Below are positions 35,203 through 44,839 of a DNA stretch of 64,000 nucleotides, one piece after another. Source of the stretch: Microseira sp041929235 (lineage in GTDB: Bacteria; Cyanobacteriota; Cyanobacteriia; Cyanobacteriales; Aerosakkonemataceae); NCBI RefSeq assembly GCF_041929235.1, contig NZ_JBHFNP010000315.1:1-64000 (forward strand), in the 5' to 3' direction. The position numbers were made by a program, and so were the translations under genes. The notes beneath the pieces were generated by a model. That model was not told where the DNA came from and ran no database searches. It was given only the letters and a program-made list of their open reading frames with translations. Numbering within the stretch: position 1 is the stretch's first letter; each line of letters opens with the position of its first letter.

Positions 35203-38200
35203 CTACCAAGGACTTCCAATCATCGTAAAACCTGCCCAATAAAAGGGATGTGCCAAAGTTTTATCTCCCAACTGTGCTAATTCTGGCGGGAGGGAAACAG
35301 AGGACAATCCCGGAACTTGCAATTGACCCCCTTGCAGGCGTACCTGTCCCCTCAGCATGGCAATTTGTGCTTCCCTGAGTGCATCTGCTTTAATTGCAAC
35401 TCGCTTTAATTGTGGATAAAACTCACTCATCAGTGCTAACGTGGCGGCATCGGATACATACCACAAACTGGCTAACGCTGTTTTAGCGCCCGATGCTACC
35501 GCCAATCCTCCAAACCCCAACTCAGCTTGTTCATCTCCTACCGCTGTGCGACAGGCACTCAATACTAATAATTCCACAGGTGGTTTATTCCATCTCAATT
35601 GCCGCAATTGGTCTAATTTGAGTTGGGTGTCCCACAGCTGAATGTAAGAGTTATTGGGTTTTCCGGGTTTGAATTCTCCGTGAGTTGCTAAGTGAATGAT
35701 GCCAAAAGGTGTAGCTGCACGTTGGGATTTAAGATTTGCCAGGGTGAACTGTTCGTTGAGAAATCCTTTACCCGACCACTCGTTAGTAATGGTAGATAAT
35801 TCTACTGGGACGGCAGGTAACGGATTTAACTCTTTAAATTCTGATGCACCCATTGCCAGAACTTGGGCGCTCTTGATATCGCCAACGCGAGTATCGGTTA
35901 AATTAATGCTGGGAATTAAGCTGATACTGTACTTTTCTACCAGAAACTGTTTCCCGTCGTACAAAGCGGCGATGGGAAGAGTTCGCAAACCAGCATCCAA
36001 TGAGAATGCGATCGCATCTATCCCCCTCGCTTGCAATTCGGCTGCCAAAGGTGCAATTAACCACTGATATAGTTGTTGCGCCGGTGCTTTGTAACTATCA
36101 GTGTCCCTTTCGTTGGGATCGGTGATCGTTTGACGAAATTCTCTCGCCAATTGCAGCACAACTTCGCGCTTCGCCTCTGGAACCCTAACGTAAACGGTTT
36201 GGCAATTGCGGCGCAAAACCTCGCGCCTCGCCTCTGGCACGCTTCTGTCAATTGATTTGCAATTGGGAGTGACTAACACTAAATCTAATTGTTGTGGGCT
36301 AGCCAATACGTAAATAACAGCCACTTTTTTCCCCGTGCGTTCGGCAATTAAGCCCAAAATCTCCCCTATTTTTTCCAGCGATACTGGACTCAAAGGCAGT
36401 TGCGAGATATTCCCTTCAAAGTAATTGGCAAATTCTTGTTGTCTGAGTTGCTCAATCAGCGATACTGCCTGTTCTATGTTCCCCCTTTGCAGTGCCTGAG
36501 TAATATTGTCTCGCATAGGCTCAGTAGTATCAATAGATACTCTGCTCGCGACTGCATTGTTTGCCTCAATCGGCGCAGTCGTTTCCCCCTCAAGGTCGGT
36601 TCCAATTCTGGTTTCGTTTGCAACTTGCCCACCGCCACTATTGCCGCCACCCGGATTATTAGGATTAGTCGGATTGTTTGGATTCCCCGGATTAGTCGGA
36701 TTAGTCGGATTGTTTGGATTCCCCGGATTAGTCGGATTAGTCGGATTGTTTGGATTCCCCGGATTAGTCGGATTGGTGGGATTGTTTGGATTCCCCGGAT
36801 TAGTCGGATTGGTGGGATTGTTTGGATTCCCCGGATTAGTTGGATTAGTCGGATTCCCCGGATTAGTTGGATTAGTTGGATTAGTTGGATTAGTTGGATT
36901 AGTTGGATTAGTTGGATTAGTTGGATTAGTTGGATTAGTCGGATTAGTTGGATTAGTTGGATTAGTTGGATTAGTGGGATTCCCCGGATTAGTTGGATTA
37001 GTTGGATTAGTTGGATTCCCCGGATTAGTTGGATTAGTTGGATTAGTGGGATTCCCCGGATTAGTTGGATTAGTTGGATTAGTGGGATTAGTTGGATTAG
37101 TTGGATTAGTCGGATTAGTTGGAAGCGGACTGTTGCCGGGGGTTGTAATGACTTGGGTTAAACCCTGGGTAAAAGGTCCAAAATAAGATCCGGGTCTTAC
37201 AGTTTCTTCCGAACCAGTGCCAGCTGTAATGTTGCCTCTGGTGCCGTTATTCGTAGTATCAACCGTGTTGCCGTTGTTCGGGTCGCGCTGCACGACAAAG
37301 GCGGTGTTTGCCCCTCCCCCATGTCGAATTGCAATCGACCCGCCGCCAGTTCCTCCGGCGGTGGAGATGCTAGATTCTATATCATTTCTATCTGTGAAAA
37401 TACCCAAAGCGCGGAAAAACCGTGCGGTGGTAATGTCCACGCTACCGCCTCTACCCCTTTCGCCACCTTGGGCGTTGATCGAGTCAACTTGGATGTCGCC
37501 TTCGGGATCGAGGGAGACGTTGCCGCCATTGCCGATACTGGCACTGGAATTGATTTCCCTGGTGGTAATTTGAACGGGTGTTTGAACGGTAATTGTCCCA
37601 CCTTTGGTAGTGCCGGATGCATTGAGATTTCCCGCTGTAATGACTCCCGCTTCACTCTTGAGGGTGATGTTACCGCCAGCACCCGCTGTGGAACTGGAAG
37701 TGATGTTACCTGTAGTAATATTGCCAGCTGCATTCAGCGCGATCGCTCCCCCATTCCCCTCGTTATTAGAAGCATCCAGCTTCCCTGCACTGGTATCGAT
37801 CGTCCCGCTAGTGCTGGTAATTCCCATCCCCGCTGGCGCAGTAATATTGCGAGTATTTATGTTTCCATTCGCACTCATGGTGATGGAGGCGTTACCCTTT
37901 CCGGTAATGGTTGCGGTGGCGGCGATCGTTCCCGATCCTGTTTGAATTGTTACGGGGTCTTTAAAAGTAACGTCCTTGGGGATGGTAATGCTGGCGGTGC
38001 TATCTGTACGACCGATGGTAATCGAACTAAAGCCATCTTGGAAAGCGTTAATCTCTGCTGCTGTTAGGTCGAGAGTTGCAGCACCTGTGTCGGTAGCACT
38101 GCCGAGTGCGATCGCTCGATCTTTTGCCAAAGGTTGCAAAGTCAGGTTACCTTTCCCCGCCACCGTACCGCCAAAGTTAATTTCGTCACCCGTAAGGATG

Positions 38201-41200
38201 ATATTACCGACAATTTCGACGTTATCGTTATAAATTTGACCCGCATCTGCGGTTGTAGTCACGTTACCCTTGATTTGAGTCGTTCCACCGGGATTAGTAG
38301 TGACGCTAGCAGCATTAACTGTACTGTCAAAGCGAGTTGTGCCGGTGCTGTTAAGAATCAAATTGTTCAACGCAACGGTATTACCGACAGCACCTTTAAA
38401 TGTGATGTCCCCCTTCCCCGCATCTAGCAGCAGGTTATACTTGCCATTGACCGTACCGCCAAAGGTAATATTACCCGAAGAGTTGCCGCAGATGTAATCC
38501 GGACCAATAATACAAACGGCTAAATTATTTGTTAGAGCAATCGGGGCATTTAATTCAACATTATTGGCTCGCGTTTGGATATTTCCGGTTGTAATATTAT
38601 CGGTAGCGTTGAGGGAAATCAAACCGCCTTTGGGTGCATCTAAAATGCCTCCACTAGCAGCGTTAAGATTGCCTGTCGTAATCCTACTGGCATTGTTGAT
38701 CCGGATATCGCCACCAACTTTAGAACTGACGTTAGAATAGCTGTCGATATTACCCGTGGTGATGCTGCCGCCTTTAGCATCCAAGGTAACGTTACCGCCA
38801 CTACCTACAAAGAAAGTTCGCGATTCTAGATTACTTGTAGAGATAGCACCGCCAGCGGTAGTGATGCTGATACTTCCTCCATCTCCATCGGCAGAACCAG
38901 TTAAAATATCGCCGGTGGTAATTGTGCCGGTGGGGGATAAAGTTGTCAAAGAAACTAAACCACCGTTGCCGATGGAAATTTCAGACTTAATTGTGCCTGC
39001 CTTGGTATTAATATTACCGCTGGTGCTGGTTATAGTAATCGGGCGACCTGGATTATTAATATTGTTAGTGGTAATATTTCCATCGACTTTCAGGAGAATG
39101 CTGGCGTTGTCTTGTCCGCTAATGGTAAAACTATTCGTCGAGAGCGAACCCCCTGCACCAGAAGCGTTCAAAATTATGGGATCGTTGAAGGTAACATCAT
39201 TGGCTAAAGTAATAGCACCGCTGGTGCTGCTGCCACCGATAATAATACCCCCAAAGCCATTAACTAAAGAAGCTAATTCAGATTGGGTAATGTCTAAGGT
39301 ATCTTTGCCGGTATCGCTGATGCCGTTAATTGCAATATTTTGACTTGGGGTTGCTGCTTGCAGCTGGAGCGTTCCCCTACCCTTGATTGTAGGGGTAGTT
39401 TCCGTTGCCAACCCAACAAAGTCAATTTCATTAGCCTTGAGGCTAATATTACCACTACCGGGTGCGCCTGTTGCATCGATGCTATCGGTGGTAATAGTAT
39501 TGCCAGCATTGAGGGTAATATTGCCGCCACTAATAGGAGCAGTAGAATTTATCAGACCTGTAGTGATGTTACCAGAGGTGGCAGTTAATCCGATCGCTCC
39601 TCCACTCCCCTTGTCCGATTTAGTTTCTAAACTCCCCTCAGTAGTATCGATATTGCCGCCGCTGCTGATAATATTAATATCCCCACTCTTACCGCTACCA
39701 AATGCTCGCGAATGAGTCGAACCTGTGGTGATATTGCCAGCAGCTTTCATCGTAATATTGCCGCCATCGCCGCTGTTAGAGTCGGCGGACAAAATCGCAC
39801 CAGCGATATTAATTGCTCCCCCACTGCTACTAAGGATAATATCGCCGCCTTTACCAGCACCATCGGTGTCTGCTGATAAAATATTGCTATTAGTAATATC
39901 GCCAAAAGCTTCAAAGGTAATTGTACCGCCATTGCCTTTAGTGGTAAAACCGGCTAGCACATTTCCTTTGGCATTAATTGCTCCTGCTTTGCTAATTAGG
40001 GTAATATTACCGCCATTGCCCAATCCAGATGTGTAGGAAGATAGTTCAGAGACGGTAATATTGTTTTTGGCGGTTAGAGCGATCGCGCCTCCAGTGCCAC
40101 TAATTGAAGTCGAGTTGATATTACCATTCACCGTAATATCATTATCAGCTTGGAGCCGAATTGCTCCCCCATTTCCACTTTCAGCACTGCTGTTTACTTG
40201 CCCATCTATCGTAATCGAACCCCCACGACTGGTCAAATTAATCGCTCCACCCTCTCCACTATTATTATTCGGAACGTTGAGCGATTGAGACAATATCTCT
40301 CCCTTAATGATGATGTTGCCGTTGCTGGCATCTACCGTAATATTTCCACCGTTGCCTGGTGTACTTTCACCTGTATAAACAGCAGAAAATGTATGTAATT
40401 TATTGACAATAATGTTACCGTTAGTTGTGGTAATGCTAATCGGTCCGCCATTGCCCGCCTTACCTGTACCAGGAACATCTCTAGAGCGAGATTGTATCGG
40501 GTTGCTTGCCACAATATCGCCGTTAGCTTTAATAGTAATCGCACCCCCACTGCCAGCAGGGGTGGTAACTTCAGCCAGGGTAATTACTTTACCTGCAATA
40601 TTAATCCCACCTTTTGTAGCGGTCAAGTTAATATCGCCGCCCTTGGGCAAAGGGGTACGATTATCGACTGTAATAGCTCCAATATTTAAGCTAGCACCTG
40701 AAATCGATACAGCACCCCCCTGTGTTTGGATAGTGTGCCCCGACTTCATCGAAAAAGAGCCAACTCCATCGTTATCTGTATCTGCTTTAAACGCAATCGA
40801 CCCAGTAATAGCTTTGAGGTTAAGAACGCCGTTGCTTAAACTTTCAATCGTAATATTATCGGTTGCTTCTAAAATAATGTTGGCGTCATCTGGTAAAGAT
40901 TCAAGTGCGTTTTCCGATATGGTGAAAGTTGCACCTGGACTATCACCTGCCAGGATTTGCTTATCCGCCAATTCGCCATCGTTAGTTGCTCCACCCCCGC
41001 CGACGATTGTGATATCTTTCGGGTCGAGCAACAGCGTCCCGGTCTTGCCATTCGGTGCAGTCAAATCGACTTTTCCGGCAAAAAACAGAGTATCTTTCCC
41101 CGATATTTCTACAAATCCACCATTCCCCGAATTGCTGCCACCTTTAGCACTGATGCTGCCATAAAAATCCGTGGCTTTATCCGCCCAAACAATCGCCCTG

Positions 41201-42339
41201 CCGCCATTTCCTACCGTAAAACTATCAACCGAAATCGCCGAATTTGCATCTACAAAAGTGCGAGACGCATTGGGGACAGTGCCTTGTCCGCGATAGTCTC
41301 CCCCAACCAAAACATTCCCGCCGCCATTTGTCCCGGAAGCGTTAATATTGGCACCAACTAATCCAACTTTATCGCCTAAAACTTGTACCGTTCCTCCGGT
41401 CTTTCCAGAAGTATCCAAATTTCCCGCTACAATCGTTGTACCCGCATCTGTCGGGATGGAAATTCCCGAACCCGTTAGCATGACTTGTCCCTTTTCGTTA
41501 AGGGTTACACCCGTGGCATTTCCCCCACTTCCACCTGTGAGCAATTGCGGCAAAGATAAAATTGGTAACGTCCATTGATTCGGTTGATTTCCACCCGGTG
41601 CTGTCACATCCAAACTGAGTAAAAATCCCGGTTGAGAAAGTCTCACCGTTCTTTCTCCCGGTACAGAGAGAACCGTAATTTGTCCCGCTGGTGCTGTCAG
41701 CTGTCCCGTATTAACAACCGTACCGCCAACTAACGCCAAATTTTGCCCAGTTCCTACGGTCAAATTTCCGGCGTTGATAATGCTTCCCGGTTGACTCATC
41801 GTGAAAGCAAATGCATTCGGCGTACCATTTAAAATGTTATAATTATTAGTACCTGTCGCATTAAAAAAATTATTTCCAAACCCAATCCCGTTTGCCGTCG
41901 TCGCAATAAAAGAAGCGGGAACGTTTAAACTTGCACTAGAACCAAAAATAATCCCAGCGGGGTTGATTAAAAATAAGTTGGCATTGCTACCAACAACCTG
42001 AATTAAACCATTAATGCGGGAAGGATCGCCGCCAGTAATTCTACCTAAAATATTGCGAATTTCAGGTATAGATATAAAGTTAGCAGTTTGACCGGAGTCG
42101 AGGTTAAATTGAGTGAAACTGTGGAAGAGGTTGGTGCGATCGCCTGAAGTTTGCCCGCCCGTAATATCCAAACGGTTACCATCGGGCGTGACAACCGTAT
42201 TTGTGCCGTCTGGTGCTGGTACAATCGGTTGTGCCGATGCGGATTTGACACCAAATGGTGTCACAATCGAAATTGCTGCGAGTAACACAGCAGCTTTTCT
42301 GACCGTGGGGAATGATTTCTTTGAAATTGGGGAGGTCAT
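35203..42339 (-). CDS. TpsA-type secreted beta-helix protein with C-terminal CHAT protease domain
   Basis: 2378 residues. A signal peptide (cleavage near ASA-Q, residue 36) leads into a two-partner-secretion domain with the hallmark NPAGIIFG (126-133). A long Gly/Thr/Asn-rich beta-helix region follows (to about 1730), with recurring ITTGNI and GGNIT motifs. Then comes a Thr-Asn-Pro linker of about 160 residues (1738-1897) and a CHAT domain with the catalytic pair H2220 (HLATHGEF) and C2263 (LSACRTA). CHAT domains are caspase-like peptidases. Export should use a TpsB such as 20052-21878. A His-Cys protease displayed outside the cell is inferred; activation and substrate are unknown. The ATG at 42339 begins an excellent signal peptide. 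Confidence 0.92.
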   Translation of the reverse strand: MTSPISKKSFPTVRKAAVLLAAISIVTPFGVKSASAQPIVPAPDGTNTVVTPDGNRLDITGGQTSGDRTNLFHSFTQFNLDSGQTANFISIPEIRNILGRITGGDPSRINGLIQVVGSNANLFLINPAGIIFGSSASLNVPASFIATTANGIGFGNNFFNATGTNNYNILNGTPNAFAFTMSQPGSIINAGNLTVGTGQNLALVGGTVVNTGQLTAPAGQITVLSVPGERTVRLSQPGFLLSLDVTAPGGNQPNQWTLPILSLPQLLTGGSGGNATGVTLNEKGQVMLTGSGISIPTDAGTTIVAGNLDTSGKTGGTVQVLGDKVGLVGANINASGTNGGGNVLVGGDYRGQGTVPNASRTFVDANSAISVDSFTVGNGGRAIVWADKATDFYGSISAKGGSNSGNGGFVEISGKDTLFFAGKVDLTAPNGKTGTLLLDPKDITIVGGGGATNDGELADKQILAGDSPGATFTISENALESLPDDANIILEATDNITIESLSNGVLNLKAITGSIAFKADTDNDGVGSFSMKSGHTIQTQGGAVSISGASLNIGAITVDNRTPLPKGGDINLTATKGGINIAGKVITLAEVTTPAGSGGAITIKANGDIVASNPIQSRSRDVPGTGKAGNGGPISITTTNGNIIVNKLHTFSAVYTGESTPGNGGNITVDASNGNIIIKGEILSQSLNVPNNNSGEGGAINLTSRGGSITIDGQVNSSAESGNGGAIRLQADNDITVNGNINSTSISGTGGAIALTAKNNITVSELSSYTSGLGNGGNITLISKAGAINAKGNVLAGFTTKGNGGTITFEAFGDITNSNILSADTDGAGKGGDIILSSSGGAINIAGAILSADSNSGDGGNITMKAAGNITTGSTHSRAFGSGKSGDINIISSGGNIDTTEGSLETKSDKGSGGAIGLTATSGNITTGLINSTAPISGGNITLNAGNTITTDSIDATGAPGSGNISLKANEIDFVGLATETTPTIKGRGTLQLQAATPSQNIAINGISDTGKDTLDITQSELASLVNGFGGIIIGGSSTSGAITLANDVTFNDPIILNASGAGGSLSTNSFTISGQDNASILLKVDGNITTNNINNPGRPITITSTSGNINTKAGTIKSEISIGNGGLVSLTTLSPTGTITTGDILTGSADGDGGSISITTAGGAISTSNLESRTFFVGSGGNVTLDAKGGSITTGNIDSYSNVSSKVGGDIRINNASRITTGNLNAASGGILDAPKGGLISLNATDNITTGNIQTRANNVELNAPIALTNNLAVCIIGPDYICGNSSGNITFGGTVNGKYNLLLDAGKGDITFKGAVGNTVALNNLILNSTGTTRFDSTVNAASVTTNPGGTTQIKGNVTTTADAGQIYNDNVEIVGNIILTGDEINFGGTVAGKGNLTLQPLAKDRAIALGSATDTGAATLDLTAAEINAFQDGFSSITIGRTDSTASITIPKDVTFKDPVTIQTGSGTIAATATITGKGNASITMSANGNINTRNITAPAGMGITSTSGTIDTSAGKLDASNNEGNGGAIALNAAGNITTGNITSSSTAGAGGNITLKSEAGVITAGNLNASGTTKGGTITVQTPVQITTREINSSASIGNGGNVSLDPEGDIQVDSINAQGGERGRGGSVDITTARFFRALGIFTDRNDIESSISTAGGTGGGSIAIRHGGGANTAFVVQRDPNNGNTVDTTNNGTRGNITAGTGSEETVRPGSYFGPFTQGLTQVITTPGNSPLPTNPTNPTNPTNPTNPTNPTNPGNPTNPTNPTNPGNPTNPTNPTNPGNPTNPTNPTNPTNPTNPTNPTNPTNPTNPTNPTNPTNPTNPGNPTNPTNPGNPNNPTNPTNPGNPNNPTNPTNPGNPNNPTNPTNPGNPNNPTNPTNPGNPNNPTNPNNPGGGNSGGGQVANETRIGTDLEGETTAPIEANNAVASRVSIDTTEPMRDNITQALQRGNIEQAVSLIEQLRQQEFANYFEGNISQLPLSPVSLEKIGEILGLIAERTGKKVAVIYVLASPQQLDLVLVTPNCKSIDRSVPEARREVLRRNCQTVYVRVPEAKREVVLQLAREFRQTITDPNERDTDSYKAPAQQLYQWLIAPLAAELQARGIDAIAFSLDAGLRTLPIAALYDGKQFLVEKYSISLIPSINLTDTRVGDIKSAQVLAMGASEFKELNPLPAVPVELSTITNEWSGKGFLNEQFTLANLKSQRAATPFGIIHLATHGEFKPGKPNNSYIQLWDTQLKLDQLRQLRWNKPPVELLVLSACRTAVGDEQAELGFGGLAVASGAKTALASLWYVSDAATLALMSEFYPQLKRVAIKADALREAQIAMLRGQVRLQGGQLQVPGLSSVSLPPELAQLGDKTLAHPFYWAGFTMIGSPW
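36648..37128. repeat. 9-bp minisatellite encoding Thr-Asn-Pro repeats
   Basis: On the plus strand the unit is GGATTAGTT with variants, interrupted regularly by GGATTCCCC (Gly-Asn-Pro). It encodes the linker of the TpsA-CHAT protein. Blocks of higher order (27-36 bp) are visible, which suggests expansion by slippage. The plus-strand frames across it are low-complexity shadows. Confidence 0.9.
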
Positions 42340-42703
42340 TTAAGTTAAACACCGGAGAAAGGAATTGGGCAAGTTTTAGCCTCTTATGTCCACGATAGCT
42401 CGCGATCGCTAAGAGCGTAAACATGTAGCAACTTGTGGTTCTGGTTGATATCATGTCCTTACGTATCGGTAGTGTATGGATGGCTAATTGCTAATTGCTA
42501 ATTGCTAATTATAGTATTTTTCCTGATTTAGCCATTAGCGATTAGCTATTAGCAGTTACACAACCGTTGCAAGAGGACATGACATGATTGTCAAGATTGG
42601 CTTCTTGGCATAGGGTCAAACCTCCCCAACACCCGATTATTACCCGGAGTAGATGACCGCCAAACTTGCTTAAATTCTCCACGCGCAACACTGAGGGTAT
42701 AAT

Positions 42704-42890
42704 AACCCAAGTTGCTAGTTACATCCTTTGACAAAGAAACTTTGGCGCTCGCTCAAAATCGTGGGTTTGACAGGGAGAAATCGACGCATCACCTTTGTTT
42801 ATGAATGGGTTGGTAGTAGGTGCTTAAGCACCTACTACCAACCCAATTACCAATTACCACCTGGAAAGCTTATAACTAGCAACTTGGGTT
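42704..42890. repeat. MITE-like element with 18-bp perfect terminal inverted repeats
   Basis: AACCCAAGTTGCTAGTTA (42704-42721) and its exact reverse complement (42873-42890) bound a 187-bp element. A separate perfect 40-bp palindrome (42806-42845, core GGTGCTTAAGCACC) is nested inside. Related ends occur at 63041-63187. The flanking 42340-42703 stretch has a simple GCTAATT repeat near 42485 but no gene. Confidence 0.85.
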
Positions 42891-42897
42891 TCTCTGG

Positions 42898-44139
42898 TTA
42901 GCATTGAACGCGCACAGGGCATATCCCTAAACCAATTATGCGTGCTGGGAGGTCGCGCAGAATGGGTAGGCGCAAAAATGCTGGTGGAGTTAACGATTGA
43001 TTGGGGTCGAGGGCGCGGGCAAGAAGTTGCTGCTGGACTAAAGACTGAAATGCCTGGATAATCCGAGTAGGCCACTCGCGCTGTCGTTGAACTGCGGCTA
43101 AATCCCACAGATGCAATCCACCCCGTTTGAGCGGTTCGCTTAATATATTTGCGGTTACAACTGCATCTTGAACTGCATAGTTAATACCAACTCCCCCAAC
43201 TGGGGACATGACGTGGGCAGCATCGCCTATTAAAAGCAGTCCGGGACGATACCAGCGGGGGAGGCGGCTAGATTCGACGGAGAGAAAGGCAACTTGCGAC
43301 CAATCTTGTAATTGTTCTACGCGATCGCTCAATTCCAGTACCACCTCAACGACCGATTTTCGCAGCACCTCCAAACCCGCAGCACGCAACTGTTGATACC
43401 CGCCTTTGGAAATCACGTAAGCAATCTGCCACTCATCACCGCGATTGAGCAATACTACAATTCGACCGCCACCAAAGCGCCCCATTCCACCTTCCCCATC
43501 TTCTGGTTTGCGGGGTAAGCGAAACCACAGAACATCCATCGGCGGCGAAGTTTCAATCGGTTGAAAACCCGCCAGTTGTCTCACTTTGGAGTGGCGACCA
43601 TCTGCACCAACTGTTAAATGCGCCCTCACTTCGTGCCATCCCCCATGTCCTCGATATCGCACACCTCGAATTAGTCGATTTTCCTCGATTAATTCCTGCA
43701 CATTCGCCCCCAGCACCAGTTGGAAGTTGGGATAGCGTTTCGCTTCTTGTGCAATAAACTCCAGAAATTTCGCCTGGGGCATCATCGTAATGTATTGGTA
43801 GCGAGTTTTCAGGCGACTGAAGTCGGCGAATTGGATTGAACCGTTGGGGGTTGTTACCGTAATATGACGCATCTTGGCGTGAGGCAGTTGCAGCAAGCGT
43901 TCTGCCAAACCGAGTTGATCCATAATTTCCATCGTTGATGGGTGAATTGTATCCCCCCGGAAGTCGCGGTCAAAATCTTTGTGCGTCTCCAGCAACATCA
44001 CCGGAATGCCTTGGCGCGCCAGCAGCAGCGATAAAACCACACCCGCAGGACCACCCCCGACGATGCAGCAAGTTGTCTCGGCTATGTCGATAATGTCATG
44101 GACTGGGACTGGTATTTCTGTTTTTAATTGGGTATTCAT
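42898..44139 (-). CDS. FAD-dependent aromatic-ring-type monooxygenase
   Basis: 413 residues from ATG 44139 (MNTQLKTEIPVPVHD); the frame extends to 44355 but that part is repeat-like and unlike the family. The three marks of PHBH/UbiH-type hydroxylases are present: the Rossmann motif CCIVGGGPAGVVLSLLLA, the DG motif VGADGRHSKVRQLAG, and the GD motif LLIGDAAHVMSPVGGVGIN. The usual NAD(P)H-binding Rossmann fold is absent, as in that class. Substrate not determinable; it could act on a quinone, carotenoid or aromatic compound. It is downstream of the pilin-like gene but separated by repeats. Confidence 0.88.
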   Translation of the reverse strand: MNTQLKTEIPVPVHDIIDIAETTCCIVGGGPAGVVLSLLLARQGIPVMLLETHKDFDRDFRGDTIHPSTMEIMDQLGLAERLLQLPHAKMRHITVTTPNGSIQFADFSRLKTRYQYITMMPQAKFLEFIAQEAKRYPNFQLVLGANVQELIEENRLIRGVRYRGHGGWHEVRAHLTVGADGRHSKVRQLAGFQPIETSPPMDVLWFRLPRKPEDGEGGMGRFGGGRIVVLLNRGDEWQIAYVISKGGYQQLRAAGLEVLRKSVVEVVLELSDRVEQLQDWSQVAFLSVESSRLPRWYRPGLLLIGDAAHVMSPVGGVGINYAVQDAVVTANILSEPLKRGGLHLWDLAAVQRQREWPTRIIQAFQSLVQQQLLARALDPNQSLTPPAFLRLPILRDLPARIIGLGICPVRVQC

Positions 44140-44283
44140 GGGTTTTAAATCGTGAGAAAAAATCGCTCCCCCCAAACCCCCCAACACAGCGGGGGGCTTT
44201 TTATACGACAGTAGCCCAGAAGCGAGCGATCGCGCTTCGCCCACCTGTCTGTTTTGCAGGTTGATTTTGCAGGGTTCCAACGA

Positions 44284-44350
44284 TGTAGGGGCACGGCGTG
44301 AGAGAGATTTTGCCTGCTTTCCCAAGGGTGTCTCGTGCCGTGCCCCTACA
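44284..44350. repeat. Inverted repeat GTAGGGGCACGGC/GCCGTGCCCCTAC
   Basis: The two 13-bp arms bracket about 40 bases. The same arms occur in the 16486-16655 tandem array. It separates the pilin-like gene from the monooxygenase gene. Confidence 0.75.
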
Positions 44351-44358
44351 ACCATCGA

Positions 44359-44811
44359 TTACGGACATCGTGCATAATAAGTTGCGATCGCTTCATCTAC
44401 CGTTTTAGCAGGCCAAGCGCCGCAGGTCACCATACTTCCCTGTTTAAAATACACGCCGCCGCCATAATAAGGTAGACGTTCATTTTTAGGCATTGCTACA
44501 TGAACCGCTATTTGACCGCGATTTAAAATTACAACCAAATAGATGTAATTGGTTGTTTCTGACGAATCTATAGACCTGCTAAAGATTGAATTTTCACCGT
44601 AGTAACTCTGTTGATTTTTATTAAGATAGTTAATTTTTGCTATGGCTTCAACTTCTCTCGCTCTGTCTGCCATTCTGAGGAAAGAAGGTAGTGCGATCGC
44701 TGCTAAAATACCCAAAATAAAAATGACAATCAGCAATTCTAGCAAAGTAAATCCTTGATTCTGATTTTTTGCCAGGTAAATTAGCAAAAACTTAAGCTTG
44801 AAGTTATTCAT
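44359..44811 (-). CDS. Type IV pilin-like protein
   Basis: 150 residues from ATG 44811. It has a prepilin peptidase site and N-methylated helix: G before FTLLELLIVIFILGILAAI, with Glu at mature position 5. A basic leader of about 24 residues precedes it. The rest is short and has two cysteines near the C-terminus (VTCGAW and YYARCP) that can form the usual pilin D-loop disulfide. It would be processed by PilD and assembled by the type IV pilus or a related system. No other pilus genes are nearby. It follows the CHAT gene by 28 bases. Confidence 0.88.
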   Translation of the reverse strand: MNNFKLKFLLIYLAKNQNQGFTLLELLIVIFILGILAAIALPSFLRMADRAREVEAIAKINYLNKNQQSYYGENSIFSRSIDSSETTNYIYLVVILNRGQIAVHVAMPKNERLPYYGGGVYFKQGSMVTCGAWPAKTVDEAIATYYARCP

Positions 44812-44839
44812 ATTTTCCTCAACCAAAAGAAGTAAACGG

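Noticed and set aside
36400..37186. Two overlapping plus-strand frames of 226-253 residues opposite the TpsA gene
   Set aside because: They are antisense translations of the Thr-Asn-Pro minisatellite (Ile/Gly/Leu runs) with no independent support.
37217..42343. Many plus-strand frames of 60-250 residues opposite the beta-helix region
   Set aside because: All overlap a clear 2378-residue gene; their Pro/Leu-rich composition reflects the antisense of Gly/Thr/Asn repeats.
44140..44355. A 72-residue N-terminal extension of the monooxygenase
   Set aside because: It runs through inverted-repeat DNA (44284-44350) and a C-rich repeat, and family members start near ATG 44139.
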